The position numbers and the translations under genes were made by a program. Positions 55,923-63,162 of a stretch of DNA of 64,000 nucleotides are shown here, piece by piece; position 1 is the stretch's first letter; every line of letters begins with the position of its first letter. Source of the stretch: Nocardia huaxiensis (GTDB lineage: Bacteria; Actinomycetota; Actinomycetes; Mycobacteriales; Mycobacteriaceae); the NCBI RefSeq assembly GCF_013744875.1, contig NZ_CP059399.1, forward strand, positions 1,922,001-1,986,000. Reading direction: 5' to 3'. The notes beneath the pieces were generated by a model, which saw only the letters and a program-made list of their open reading frames with translations, searched no databases and was not told where the DNA came from.

Positions 55923-55957
55923 GAAAGGGCCGTTCCCCCATGGGGAGCGGCCCTTTC
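55923..55957 (+). terminator. Intrinsic terminator of tuf
   Basis: Stem of 16 positions with one G-T pair (55923-55938 with 55942-55957), short CAT loop, 15 bases after the tuf stop, with a TTTC end. Confidence 0.85.
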
Positions 55958-55959
55958 GC

Positions 55960-55965
55960 TATGCT
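55960..55965 (+). promoter_or_regulatory. -10 element of the toxin-antitoxin pair
   Basis: TATGCT (TANNNT) starts three bases after the tuf terminator. A transcript starting at about 55972 would begin directly at the in-frame GTG, giving a leaderless mRNA. Confidence 0.45.
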
Positions 55966-55971
55966 GTGGCG

Positions 55972-56190
55972 GTGTCCAGGATTACGTTCGACCCGAATCA
56001 GCTCGGGGGCCGGCCGTGTATCCGCGGTATGCGGATCCGGGTGAAGGACGTTCTCGAACTCCTCGCCGCTGGTGAAACCGAGGACTCGATCCTCGAGGAC
56101 TACCCGTATCTGGAGCGGGAGGATATTCGCGCCTGCCTGGCGTTTGCCGCGGCGGAAGCAGATCACCCGATCTTGCGGCCCGCATCTTGA
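55972..56190 (+). CDS. DUF433 antitoxin-like protein
   Basis: 72-residue DUF433 protein, the predicted antitoxin of a type II toxin-antitoxin pair. It has the family core ITFDPNQLGGRPCIRGMRIR followed by VLELLAAGETEDSILEDYPY and EDIRACLAFAA, a helix-turn-helix-like fold. An upstream in-frame GTG at 55966 overlaps the -10 element, so I prefer 55972. Its stop overlaps the TTG start of the DUF5615 toxin, so the two are translationally coupled. Confidence 0.85.
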   Translation: MSRITFDPNQLGGRPCIRGMRIRVKDVLELLAAGETEDSILEDYPYLEREDIRACLAFAAAEADHPILRPAS

Positions 56191-56540
56191 AATTCGTCGT
56201 AGATGCCCAGCTGCCACCAGCGCTGGCCCGTGCGCTGGCTGCCGAAGGACATGAGGCTGTTCACGTCTGCGATCTTGGAATGACCTCTGCGTCTGATCGC
56301 GAGGTATGGAACGAGGCGCTCGAGCGCGAGGCAGTCATCGTGACGAAGGATGAAGACTTCGTCACGATCGGTCGTGCCCAGCCGAATGAGCCTGTGCCCG
56401 CGATTGTTTGGATTCGTATCGGAAATTGCTCGCGGAAGGCGTTGCTCGAATCGCTGTTGCCATTGCTGCCGACAGTGGTGGAGCTACTGGAGGCTGGGGA
56501 GCGCATCGTCGAGATACGGTCTCCGCAAACTCATTCCTGA
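56187..56540 (+). CDS. DUF5615 PIN-like toxin
   Basis: 117-residue PIN-like protein, probable RNase toxin partner of the DUF433 gene. Acidic active-site residues are seen in FVVDAQLPPALARALAAEGH (Asp6), in the central acidic pair of SDREVWNEALEREAVIVTKD, and in the VTKDEDF segment. TTG start overlapping the antitoxin stop by four bases. The DUF433-DUF5615 pairing has been proposed as a toxin-antitoxin class from genome context; activity here is inferred. Its 3' end overlaps the convergent gene at 56531 by ten bases. Confidence 0.83.
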   Translation: MKFVVDAQLPPALARALAAEGHEAVHVCDLGMTSASDREVWNEALEREAVIVTKDEDFVTIGRAQPNEPVPAIVWIRIGNCSRKALLESLLPLLPTVVELLEAGERIVEIRSPQTHS

Positions 56541-56785
56541 GTGTTCTTGGCCTCGGCGCGTTCGGCGACGGGGTTGCCCTCCTCGTCGACCCAGTCGGCG
56601 ACGGCCGTGCCCGCTACCGTGCCGTCGGTGCCGGGGAGCACGGTGTGCGGGCGGTCGTCGCGGTAGGTTTCGGCCATTCTGCGGGCTTCGTCGCGGCGTT
56701 TGTCCTGGACTTCGGGTTCCGGAATCACCTGCCGGTCATCCTGTTTCGCGGATTCCTGGTGGATCTGCCGTTCTTTTTCGGTCAT
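56531..56785 (-). CDS. Small hydrophilic protein of unknown function
   Basis: 84 residues, strongly charged: MTEKERQIHQESAKQDDRQV then PEPEVQDKRRDEARRMAETY and a Gly/Asp-rich C-terminal half (TVLPGTDGTVAGTAVADWVD). No membrane segment or known domain. Similar short hydrophilic proteins occur in mycobacteria as far as I recall. Probably cytosolic. Convergent with the DUF5615 toxin gene, sharing ten bases. Confidence 0.6.
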   Translation of the reverse strand: MTEKERQIHQESAKQDDRQVIPEPEVQDKRRDEARRMAETYRDDRPHTVLPGTDGTVAGTAVADWVDEEGNPVAERAEAKNTQE

Positions 56786-56821
56786 GAGGCAGACCTGCCC
56801 GTCTGGGCGCGGGGCAAACCG

Positions 56822-57610
56822 TCAGGACAGGCAGGCGTCGGCGGGGGTGGCGCCGAGGAGGCGGCCGGAGTCGAAGGCGGCCGCGGCGGTGGGGAGTTGA
56901 GCGGGGCGGCCGGACGCGAGGATGCGGACGGTGCCTTTACCGATGGTGGGGCGGCCGAGCGCGTCCATGCGGCGCAGGGTTTGGGCGGCCACGGCTTCGG
57001 CGCTGTCGAAGATGCGGACGCCGTGCGGGAGGGCGGCGAGGATGGCATCGAGGACGAGGGGGTAGTGGGTGCAGCCGAGGACTATGCCCTCGGTGCCCTC
57101 GGGGGTGCGGGCCGCCGCGTCGGCGATGGCCTCGGTGACGGCGGGGAGGTCGCCGCGGTCGATGGCGTCGGCGAGGCCGTGGCAGGCGACGCCGGTGACT
57201 TCGGCGTCGCCGGCGAAGCGGGCGATCAGGTCGGCCTGATAGGCGCTGGCCGTGGTGGCGGCGGTGGCCCAGACCGCAACCTTGCGGCAAGCGGCGGCGG
57301 CGGGCTTGATGGCGGGGACGGTGCCGATCACCGGCACTTCCGGGCCGACCATGGCGCGCACGTGTTCCAGGGCGGTGACACTGGCCGTATTGCAGGGCAG
57401 CACAATGACTTCCGCGCCCTCACGCAGCGAGACGCGGGCGATGTCGAGCACCCGATCGATGACCCACTGCTCGGGTTTCGGGCCCCACGGCGCGCCGTCG
57501 GGATCGTTCTGCAGCAGCAGGTCGAGATCGGGCCGCAGCTTCCGCAACCATGCCGCGGTCGGCAGGAGCCCTAGTCCGGAGTCGATGAGCGCCACGATCA
57601 CCCTTGTCAC
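56822..57610 (-). CDS. Aspartate/glutamate racemase family protein (MurI-like)
   Basis: 262-residue racemase-fold protein. The two catalytic cysteines are in VIVLPCNTASVTALEHVR and GIVLGCTHYPLVLDAIL, and the N-terminal DSGLGLLPTAAWLRKL resembles DSGVGGLTV of MurI. A true MurI makes D-glutamate for peptidoglycan, but the N-terminal motif differs and PWGPKPEQ replaces the usual PYG segment, so this may be a paralogue rather than the essential enzyme. The GTG at 57610 is chosen; GTG codons three and five positions later are alternatives. Confidence 0.75.
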   Translation of the reverse strand: MTRVIVALIDSGLGLLPTAAWLRKLRPDLDLLLQNDPDGAPWGPKPEQWVIDRVLDIARVSLREGAEVIVLPCNTASVTALEHVRAMVGPEVPVIGTVPAIKPAAAACRKVAVWATAATTASAYQADLIARFAGDAEVTGVACHGLADAIDRGDLPAVTEAIADAAARTPEGTEGIVLGCTHYPLVLDAILAALPHGVRIFDSAEAVAAQTLRRMDALGRPTIGKGTVRILASGRPAQLPTAAAAFDSGRLLGATPADACLS

Positions 57611-57681
57611 GGTAGTGAATGAGACACCCGGACCGGTAATGGGACCGCCCAGCGTCGCGCCCCGGGATGACGAAGGGCTGC

Positions 57682-58863
57682 TCAGGAGACGGGCTGGGCT
57701 CCCGCGAGCTGGGCGCGCATCTTCATGACCTTGCCGGCCATGCTGCCGCCGACCACGGCGACCAACTGGCCCGCGCGCAGGTAGTGCGCGAGGAACTTGC
57801 GGCCCTTGTCCTCGACGATCTGCACCTCGTCGGCGAGGGCGGGGATGCCGAGCACCTGGATCTTGAGGTCGTACTGGTCGCTCCAGACGTAGGGGACCTG
57901 TACGGGCGGCAATTCCTGGCCGAGCAGCGCCGCGGCGAGCAGGGTGGCCTGTTCGCCCGCATTGGTCCAGTGCTCGACGCGCTTGTTGCGTCCGCTGCGG
58001 TGCGGCCAGGCGGCTACGTCGCCGACCGCCCAGACGCCGTCGACGCCGGTGCGCCCGACTTCGTCGGTGAGGACGCCGCCGCCGTCGCCGGGCATGGCGA
58101 GCGGGATGCCGGAGCCGTCCAGCCATTCGGTGGCGGGCACCGAGCCGACGCCGACCACCACCAGGTCGGCGTCGATGACGCTGCCGTCGCTGAGCTGTAC
58201 GCCGCTGACCGAATCGCCTTCGGCGGCGAGGCTTTTCACGCCGACGCCGCAGCGCAGCGCGACGCCTTCCTCCCGGTGCATGCGCGCCACCAGCGCGCCG
58301 ACCTGTTCGCCGAGGGAGGCGGCCAGGGGAGTGGCCTGTGGTTCGACGAGCACGACCTCGAGCCCGCGGGAACGGAAGCTGGCGGCGAGCTCGCACCCGA
58401 TGAAGCCCGCGCCCACGATGACGGCCTTGCGTGCGGTTGCCAGATGTTCGCGCAGCCCGGTCGCATCGGCGTGCGTACGCAGCACGTGTACGCCGCGCAG
58501 CTCATGGAAGCCGGGAATCCGCCGGGGTCGCAGCCCGGTGGCGATGACGAGCCGGTCGTATCCGACCCGGCTGCCGTCACTGAGCGTGACCTCGCGCGCA
58601 GCGGTGTCCACCCCGGTGGCCGTGGTCCCCACCCGCAGGTCGATGCGCTGTTCGGCGAAGAATTCGGCGGGGCGCAGGCAGGTGTCGTCGGTTTCGCCGC
58701 GGACGAACTGTTTGGACAGTGGCGGCCGGTCGTATGGTGCGCGGTCCTCGTCGCCGATCAGTACGAGTTCGCCCTCGTAACCGGCGTTTCGCAGCTCCTC
58801 GGCGGTTCGCAATCCCGCCAGCCCCGCACCAACAATTAGAACACGTTCTACCGACTGCGACAT
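57682..58863 (-). CDS. FAD-dependent ferredoxin/rubredoxin reductase
   Basis: 393-residue flavoprotein of the ferredoxin-NAD(P)H reductase group that serves P450s and Rieske oxygenases. Motifs: FAD site VERVLIVGAGLAGLRTAEEL, NAD site AVIVGAGFIGCELAASFRSR, the second FAD contact VDGVWAVGDVAAWPH, and the C-terminal Reductase_C domain (VPYVWSDQYDLKIQVLGIP). The bases encoding VERVL form a perfect KstR-like palindrome (58837-58850). It lies upstream of the racemase with a 71-base gap holding a CGGGATGACGAAGG word similar to the mceE element. Confidence 0.9.
   Translation of the reverse strand: MSQSVERVLIVGAGLAGLRTAEELRNAGYEGELVLIGDEDRAPYDRPPLSKQFVRGETDDTCLRPAEFFAEQRIDLRVGTTATGVDTAAREVTLSDGSRVGYDRLVIATGLRPRRIPGFHELRGVHVLRTHADATGLREHLATARKAVIVGAGFIGCELAASFRSRGLEVVLVEPQATPLAASLGEQVGALVARMHREEGVALRCGVGVKSLAAEGDSVSGVQLSDGSVIDADLVVVGVGSVPATEWLDGSGIPLAMPGDGGGVLTDEVGRTGVDGVWAVGDVAAWPHRSGRNKRVEHWTNAGEQATLLAAALLGQELPPVQVPYVWSDQYDLKIQVLGIPALADEVQIVEDKGRKFLAHYLRAGQLVAVVGGSMAGKVMKMRAQLAGAQPVS
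58837..58850. promoter_or_regulatory. KstR-like operator at the start of the ferredoxin reductase gene
   Basis: TAGAACACGTTCTA is a perfect palindrome fitting TNNAACNNGTTNNA, located inside codons 5-9. On the minus strand the context TCGGTAGAAC-N2-GTTCTAAT equals that of the site at 40415. It may block early transcription, or the match may be forced by the VERVL codons. Confidence 0.5.
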
Positions 58864-58948
58864 AGGGCAACCCTAGCCGTTCCGGTCGTCGCGCGGACGT
58901 GTGTCGTACACCACATCCGTAGTGCCGCCGAATCGTAGCCGAGGATTT

Positions 58949-58966
58949 ATTGATCGGGCGGTCAAT
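58949..58966. promoter_or_regulatory. Candidate TetR operator before the SPW-repeat gene
   Basis: ATTGATCGGGCGGTCAAT has seven of nine symmetric pairs. It overlaps a possible promoter (TTGATC at 58951-58956, 17 bp, TACAAC at 58974-58979) in front of the SPW-repeat and TetR genes, so autoregulation by the TetR is likely. Confidence 0.5.
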
Positions 58967-59019
58967 CAGGCATACAACGGGATCAGAACATCAATTTCCA
59001 GCCTTCGAGGAGGCACACC

Positions 59020-59367
59020 ATGTTCACCGACCGCAAGGCACAGGATGTGTTGACCGTCGTTCTCGGCGCGGTCGCCGCACTGTCGCCCGTCTGGGTGGGG
59101 CACAACGATGACGCGCGCTGGTCGCTCGTCGTCCTCGGCGCCCTCATCGCGCTCGGCGGTCTCGCCCATCTGGCCGGCTACCTCGGCGGAATCGTCGACT
59201 ATGTCGTGGCGGTGGCGGCCGTCCTGCTGTTCATCTCCCCCTGGGTGATGGGCTACACCGACTACTCCGGGGCCTCGTGGTTCGCCTGGGTGGTGGGTGC
59301 GCTGACCGCGCTGATGGCGGTCACGTCGCTGCCGCAGGTGTCGAGCCACCTGCACACGGCGCACTGA
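59020..59367 (+). CDS. SPW-repeat membrane protein
   Basis: 115-residue membrane protein with two SPW repeats: VLTVVLGAVAALSPVWVGHN and VVAVAAVLLFISPWVMGYTD, each two helices with the Ser-Pro-Trp/Val motif. The function of this family is unknown. GAGGAGG precedes the ATG. The TetR-family gene follows on the same strand, 99 bases after the stop, and a palindromic operator lies upstream, so it is probably controlled by that regulator. Confidence 0.88.
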   Translation: MFTDRKAQDVLTVVLGAVAALSPVWVGHNDDARWSLVVLGALIALGGLAHLAGYLGGIVDYVVAVAAVLLFISPWVMGYTDYSGASWFAWVVGALTALMAVTSLPQVSSHLHTAH

Positions 59368-59466
59368 AAACCGATGCGGTACGCCGGTATCGGGCTCCGG
59401 TTCCGATATCGGCGTATTCCGCGGGATATGCTGTTCTTCTCCGGTCGTGAGGAGGACGTCGAGCTG

Positions 59467-60087
59467 ATGCCACTGACGCGCTCGGGTGGCCGCCGGAGCA
59501 AGAAGACCGACGGCGACGCCCGCCAGCTCATCCTGGATGCCGCCGAGAAGTTGTTCGCGGCACAGGGTTTCGATGCGACCCCGACGGCCGCCATCGCCAA
59601 ATCGGCGGGGGTGCCCAAGGGTCTGGTTTTCTACTATTTCCCCACCAAGGACGCGATTCTGTCGGCTCTGATGGCCGAGCGCGTGCCGCCGAATCCCATC
59701 GACGACATCTATTCGGTTGTGGTGTCGGGTGATCCGGCGAAGAGCCTGGTGAATCTGGATGCGGCGCTGAACCTGCGCGACAATCGGTCCTCGGTCTTGC
59801 GGGTCATCATGTGGCGGGAGGCGGATACCCACCCGGATGTGCGGAAACAGTTGCGCCGCATGCGGGATCAGCTGCTGGATGTGACGGCGCGGGTGCTGCA
59901 GGCCAGTGCGCCGACCCCGGTGCAGCCGGGCACGCTGCGGGCCTGTGCGGCGGCGTGGGTGTCGGCCATGTTCGCCATTGCCAGCACCGATCGCCTGCAC
60001 GCCCTGGACGGCTTGACCTTGCCGACCGGCGACGAGATCATCAATGTGGCGCAGGTGGTGGCGGCCGGCATGACGCAGATGGGCTGA
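59467..60087 (+). CDS. TetR/AcrR-family regulator
   Basis: 206-residue regulator. The N-terminal helix-turn-helix is RQLILDAAEKLFAAQGFDAT followed by TAAIAKSAGVPKGLVFYYFP. The C-terminal domain has no assigned subfamily. The frame is open from 59374, but the ATG at 59467 follows GAGGAGG and gives the normal family N-terminus; an ATG at 59428 is an alternative. It likely controls the preceding SPW-repeat gene and itself through the palindrome at 58949-58966. Confidence 0.88.
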   Translation: MPLTRSGGRRSKKTDGDARQLILDAAEKLFAAQGFDATPTAAIAKSAGVPKGLVFYYFPTKDAILSALMAERVPPNPIDDIYSVVVSGDPAKSLVNLDAALNLRDNRSSVLRVIMWREADTHPDVRKQLRRMRDQLLDVTARVLQASAPTPVQPGTLRACAAAWVSAMFAIASTDRLHALDGLTLPTGDEIINVAQVVAAGMTQMG

Positions 60088-60188
60088 AATGTAAAGCCCC
60101 CGATACCCCGGCAATCCCCTCAATACCGTTGTTCGTGAATCGGTTTCGCCGTATCCCGAGTCGCATCCCCCCGAGCGGCCCGGTAAGA

Positions 60189-61373
60189 ATGTCGCCCATG
60201 GACGCCGACTACACGACCAGCCTCGGGGAATCCCGCAATTCCCGTCCGGGCAGCTACCGCCTGACCAATCCGGTGGCCCCGGACCAGCCTCAATCCCCGA
60301 ATCCGGCGCTCACCGGAATCGACACCGGCGCCCACAATTCCTTCACCCGCAATGGTTTCGACCACCCCGAGCCGCCGCAGCCCTGGGCCGCTCCGGTGCC
60401 GAACTTCACCGGCTCGGAGTCCGAGCAGGCGCCGGGTCGTCTCGGCCCGGAGGCGGAGGCCGTCCTGGGCCGGTTGGCGGCCGACCCCGACTCCGCTCTG
60501 GGCCGGCGCTTCTCCGATGCCGAGGTGACCGGGGGCCGTCCGGCGTCGGCTCCGGAGGCGCTGCCGAACCGCCGCGCGCCGCAGGAGTTCGATCCCGCGC
60601 TCTCGCGTGCCACGCAGCCGATCGATCCGGCGCTGCCGCGCGTCGCCCAGTCGATCGACTCCGCTGTGCCGGCTACCGCCGAGGGGGTCGATTCTCCGCT
60701 GTCCGGCGCCGTGCAGGACGTCGATTCCCTGCTGCCTCGTATCGCGCAGGGCCTCGACGCCATCATGGAGGCCGCGGCTGTGCCGGAGGCTCCCGCGGCC
60801 GTGCCCGTTGTCCCGGATCCGGTTCCGGCGGTGCGGCACGACGCTCCGGCGACCAACGGCCTGCCGCAGCGCGCGGCCCGGGAGATCACCACCGATATCC
60901 CGCCCCGCGTCTCGCAGCAGTCCGCGACGGGGGAGATCGCCGCCGTGCCGCGCACCGCGCAGACCTATGAATCGTCCTCGCGCCGTGCGCGTCCGGATGC
61001 CGGCGCGACTCCGGTCACCGCCGCCGCGACTTCCGAAGCCGCCCCGCGTCGCCGTCGCTCCGCCCCGGAGCCGGAATCGGTTCCGGCCCAGCCTGTTTCC
61101 AGGTCACAGGCCACCGGGTCCGGGGAATCCGGTTCCGCCGCCGCCGCGAAGATCGACCTGCACCAGATCATGAACCTGCTGGTTTCCAGCCACGACCTCG
61201 AGGTGGCCGCCGCGCGGGCCGAATCGGGGGAGATCACGGTCGCCGAGTTCGCCGCCATCGCACGCCGAACCCGTACGGCCGCAGTGGATCTGGTCGCCTC
61301 CTGGTACGGCGGCGCCGACCACATGCGCAAGTTCGGCGAGGTGCTGTTACAGGCCGCGGCTGAAACCGCTTGA
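60189..61373 (+). CDS. Low-complexity protein with 11-residue repeats, unknown function
   Basis: 394 residues from the ATG at 60189 (MSPMDADYTTSLGESRN); a second ATG at 60198 is possible. The N-terminal two thirds are Pro/Ala/Ser-rich and probably disordered. Residues about 138-195 contain five to six tandem 11-residue units, for example FDPALSRATQP, IDPALPRVAQS, IDSAVPATAEG, VDSPLSGAVQD and VDSLLPRIAQG. The last 75 residues form a conserved-looking helical part (IDLHQIMNLLVSSHDLEVAA, ASWYGGADHMRKFGEVLLQA). No known domain or membrane segment. Confidence 0.65.
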   Translation: MSPMDADYTTSLGESRNSRPGSYRLTNPVAPDQPQSPNPALTGIDTGAHNSFTRNGFDHPEPPQPWAAPVPNFTGSESEQAPGRLGPEAEAVLGRLAADPDSALGRRFSDAEVTGGRPASAPEALPNRRAPQEFDPALSRATQPIDPALPRVAQSIDSAVPATAEGVDSPLSGAVQDVDSLLPRIAQGLDAIMEAAAVPEAPAAVPVVPDPVPAVRHDAPATNGLPQRAAREITTDIPPRVSQQSATGEIAAVPRTAQTYESSSRRARPDAGATPVTAAATSEAAPRRRRSAPEPESVPAQPVSRSQATGSGESGSAAAAKIDLHQIMNLLVSSHDLEVAAARAESGEITVAEFAAIARRTRTAAVDLVASWYGGADHMRKFGEVLLQAAAETA

Positions 61374-61380
61374 TGCCGGA

Positions 61381-61434
61381 ACTCACCGATCGGAGTCGGT
61401 GAGTCCGAAAGACCCTCGGCGTGGATGCCGAGGG
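61381..61434 (+). terminator. Tandem hairpins after the 11-residue-repeat gene
   Basis: Two consecutive stems: ACTCACCGA with TCGGTGAGT (61381-61404) and CCCTCGGC with GCCGAGGG (61413-61434). They begin eight bases after the stop and probably end or stabilise the transcript before the AlkD-like gene. Confidence 0.6.
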
Positions 61435-61463
61435 GTGTCGGAGGTGGGGGTGATGATGAGGAC

Positions 61464-62204
61464 ATGACCCAGGAACTCACCGCGGCGGCGGTGCAGGCGG
61501 CGTTGGCCGAGGTGTCGGATGCGGCGGACGCGATGCATCTGCAGCGGTTCTTCAAGACCGGGCCGGGGGAGTACGGCGAGGGTGACGTCTTCATCGGCGT
61601 GCGGGTGCCCGCGACCCGCAAGGTGGCGAAAGTGTTCGGGGGGCTGCCGCTTTCGGAGATCGACAAGCTGCTCGACAGTCCGGTGCACGAGCATCGGCTG
61701 GCGGGGCTGGTGATTCTGAACGCGTGGATGGCGAAGGCTTCTCGTGCGCGCGGTGGGGATGTCACGTTGCAGGAGAAGATCTTTCGGCTGTATCTGGCGG
61801 CGGTCGAGCGGGGGCGGGTGAACAACTGGGATCTGGTGGACGCGTCGGCCGAGTTCATCGTGGGGCCGTGGTTGCGGGAGCGGCCGCGGGACCTGTTGTT
61901 CGAACTGGCGCAACGGGATTCGCTGTGGGAGCGGCGGGTGGCGCTGTTGAGCACCTTCGATTTCATCAAGCGCGGGGATGCGAGCACGACCCTCGCGCTG
62001 AGTGAGCGGCTGCTGGACGATCGGCGGGATCTGATCCAGAAGGCGGTGGGGTGGATGCTGCGTGAGATCGGGAAGCGGGTGGACGCCGAGATTCTGGCCG
62101 GGTTCCTGGATGCGCATGCGGCCGGGATGGGCCGGACGGCCCTGAGTTATGCGACCGAACACCTGACCCCGGAGCGGCGTGCACACTATCGCGCACAGCG
62201 CTGA
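61464..62204 (+). CDS. AlkD-like DNA alkylation repair glycosylase
   Basis: 246-residue all-helical HEAT-repeat protein of the AlkD family, which removes N3- and N7-alkylated bases. The signature VNNWDLVDASAEFIVG contains a Trp and an Asp four residues apart, as for the AlkD catalytic Trp/Asp pair, and QKAVGWMLREIGKR holds the further aromatic residue. Start chosen at the ATG at 61464 (MTQELTAAAVQAALAEV) with GGGGGTG upstream. Confidence 0.86.
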   Translation: MTQELTAAAVQAALAEVSDAADAMHLQRFFKTGPGEYGEGDVFIGVRVPATRKVAKVFGGLPLSEIDKLLDSPVHEHRLAGLVILNAWMAKASRARGGDVTLQEKIFRLYLAAVERGRVNNWDLVDASAEFIVGPWLRERPRDLLFELAQRDSLWERRVALLSTFDFIKRGDASTTLALSERLLDDRRDLIQKAVGWMLREIGKRVDAEILAGFLDAHAAGMGRTALSYATEHLTPERRAHYRAQR

Positions 62205-62307
62205 CGGCGGCCACAGGGAGCGGGGCGTGTGACGACGCCCTCGGGGGTGCGGGAAAGCTGCTGGTCAGCGCGCTGAATCACACAAATGCCATGCCGGTAA
62301 TTTGCTA

Positions 62308-62345
62308 GTTCACCTATTGTTCAGTTTGCGTTCAGTAATCGTTCA
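62308..62345 (+). promoter_or_regulatory. PHO-box-like direct repeats
   Basis: GTTCA occurs at 62308, 62319, 62330 and 62341, exactly 11 bp apart, the first and last being GTTCACCT. This equals the spacing and core of PhoP (RegX3-type) boxes in Streptomyces and relatives. The array lies 149 bases before the transglycosylase start; the UTR between them contains further hairpins (GAAACAG with CTGTTTC near 62373-62396). Confidence 0.7.
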
Positions 62346-62493
62346 CCTGTCGCAACCAAGCTGTGATGTGTCGAAACAGACCGAGTGCCTGTTTCAGGTG
62401 CTCAATACTCAACGCCGAGTCGGCATTCGAGTAGCGGTCTCACTACAACCCCCGGCGCAATTCCGGAGCGCTTCCCGGCGCTCGCGGTGATTC

Positions 62494-63075
62494 GTGCTGC
62501 CCAAAACACTTATGACACTTCGCAAATGCCTTCCGGTGGCGCTGGCCGCCGCCGCCCTGATCGCCGTTCCCGCGACCGCGTCCGCCGAGGCTCCCATCGC
62601 CGGTGTGCCGAACGAACTGCAGCAGCCCGCCCAGCAGGCGCAGCAGGTCGCCCAGGACCAGCTGAATCTGCTGCCGCAGGATCAGCAGGACCAGGTGCGC
62701 AACTATGTGCAGACCCTGCCGGCTCCGTTCAACGAACTGCTGCCGCCGGTCTTCCAGAACAATCTCGACGGCTGGATCAAGAACGCCCTGTACGTCATGA
62801 ACAAGCAGGGGATTCCGGGCAGCTACGACGGTATCTTCCGCAACATCATTCGGGAGTCGGGCGGTAATCCGCAGGCGATCAACCTCTACGACTCGAATGC
62901 CGCGGCGGGTATCCCGTCGAAGGGCCTGTTGCAGGTGATCGATCCGACTTTCCAGGCGTACCACGTCGAGGGCACCTCGTGGGACATCTACGATCCGGTC
63001 GCGAATATCGCCGCCGCCTGCAATTACGCGGCGCACCGCTACGGCTCGATCGACAACGTCTTCGGCGCGTACTGA
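62494..63075 (+). CDS. Secreted lytic transglycosylase (SLT domain)
   Basis: 193-residue exported peptidoglycan-cleaving enzyme. A signal peptide (LRKCLPVALAAAALIAVPAT, cleavage near ASA-EAP) is followed by a Gln-rich linker (QQAQQVAQDQLNLLPQDQQD) and an SLT domain: catalytic Glu in FRNIIRESGGNPQAIN, then SKGLLQVIDPTFQAYH and NIAAACNYAAHRYGS. The GTG at 62494 or the ATG at 62512 may be the start; neither has a clear ribosome site. The 289-bp upstream region has PHO-box-like repeats, so phosphate limitation may control cell-wall turnover. Confidence 0.88.
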   Translation: MLPKTLMTLRKCLPVALAAAALIAVPATASAEAPIAGVPNELQQPAQQAQQVAQDQLNLLPQDQQDQVRNYVQTLPAPFNELLPPVFQNNLDGWIKNALYVMNKQGIPGSYDGIFRNIIRESGGNPQAINLYDSNAAAGIPSKGLLQVIDPTFQAYHVEGTSWDIYDPVANIAAACNYAAHRYGSIDNVFGAY

Positions 63076-63105
63076 CGCACTGACGCGCGACAATGGCGTC
63101 GCAAC

Positions 63106-63142
63106 AATTCGGCCCCCGCATGTCCCATGCGGGGGCCGAATT
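63106..63142. terminator. Bidirectional terminator between SLT and kshB
   Basis: Perfect 17-bp inverted repeat (63106-63122 with 63126-63142), loop TCC, between convergent genes; ends AATT/AATT. Confidence 0.87.
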
Positions 63143-63162
63143 CGATTGTCTGCCGGTACTTC

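Noticed and set aside
62205..62493. Possible c-di-AMP (ydaO) riboswitch before the lytic transglycosylase
   Set aside because: The conserved core words of that riboswitch, notably the CAGCTAACC-type 3' segment, are not present.
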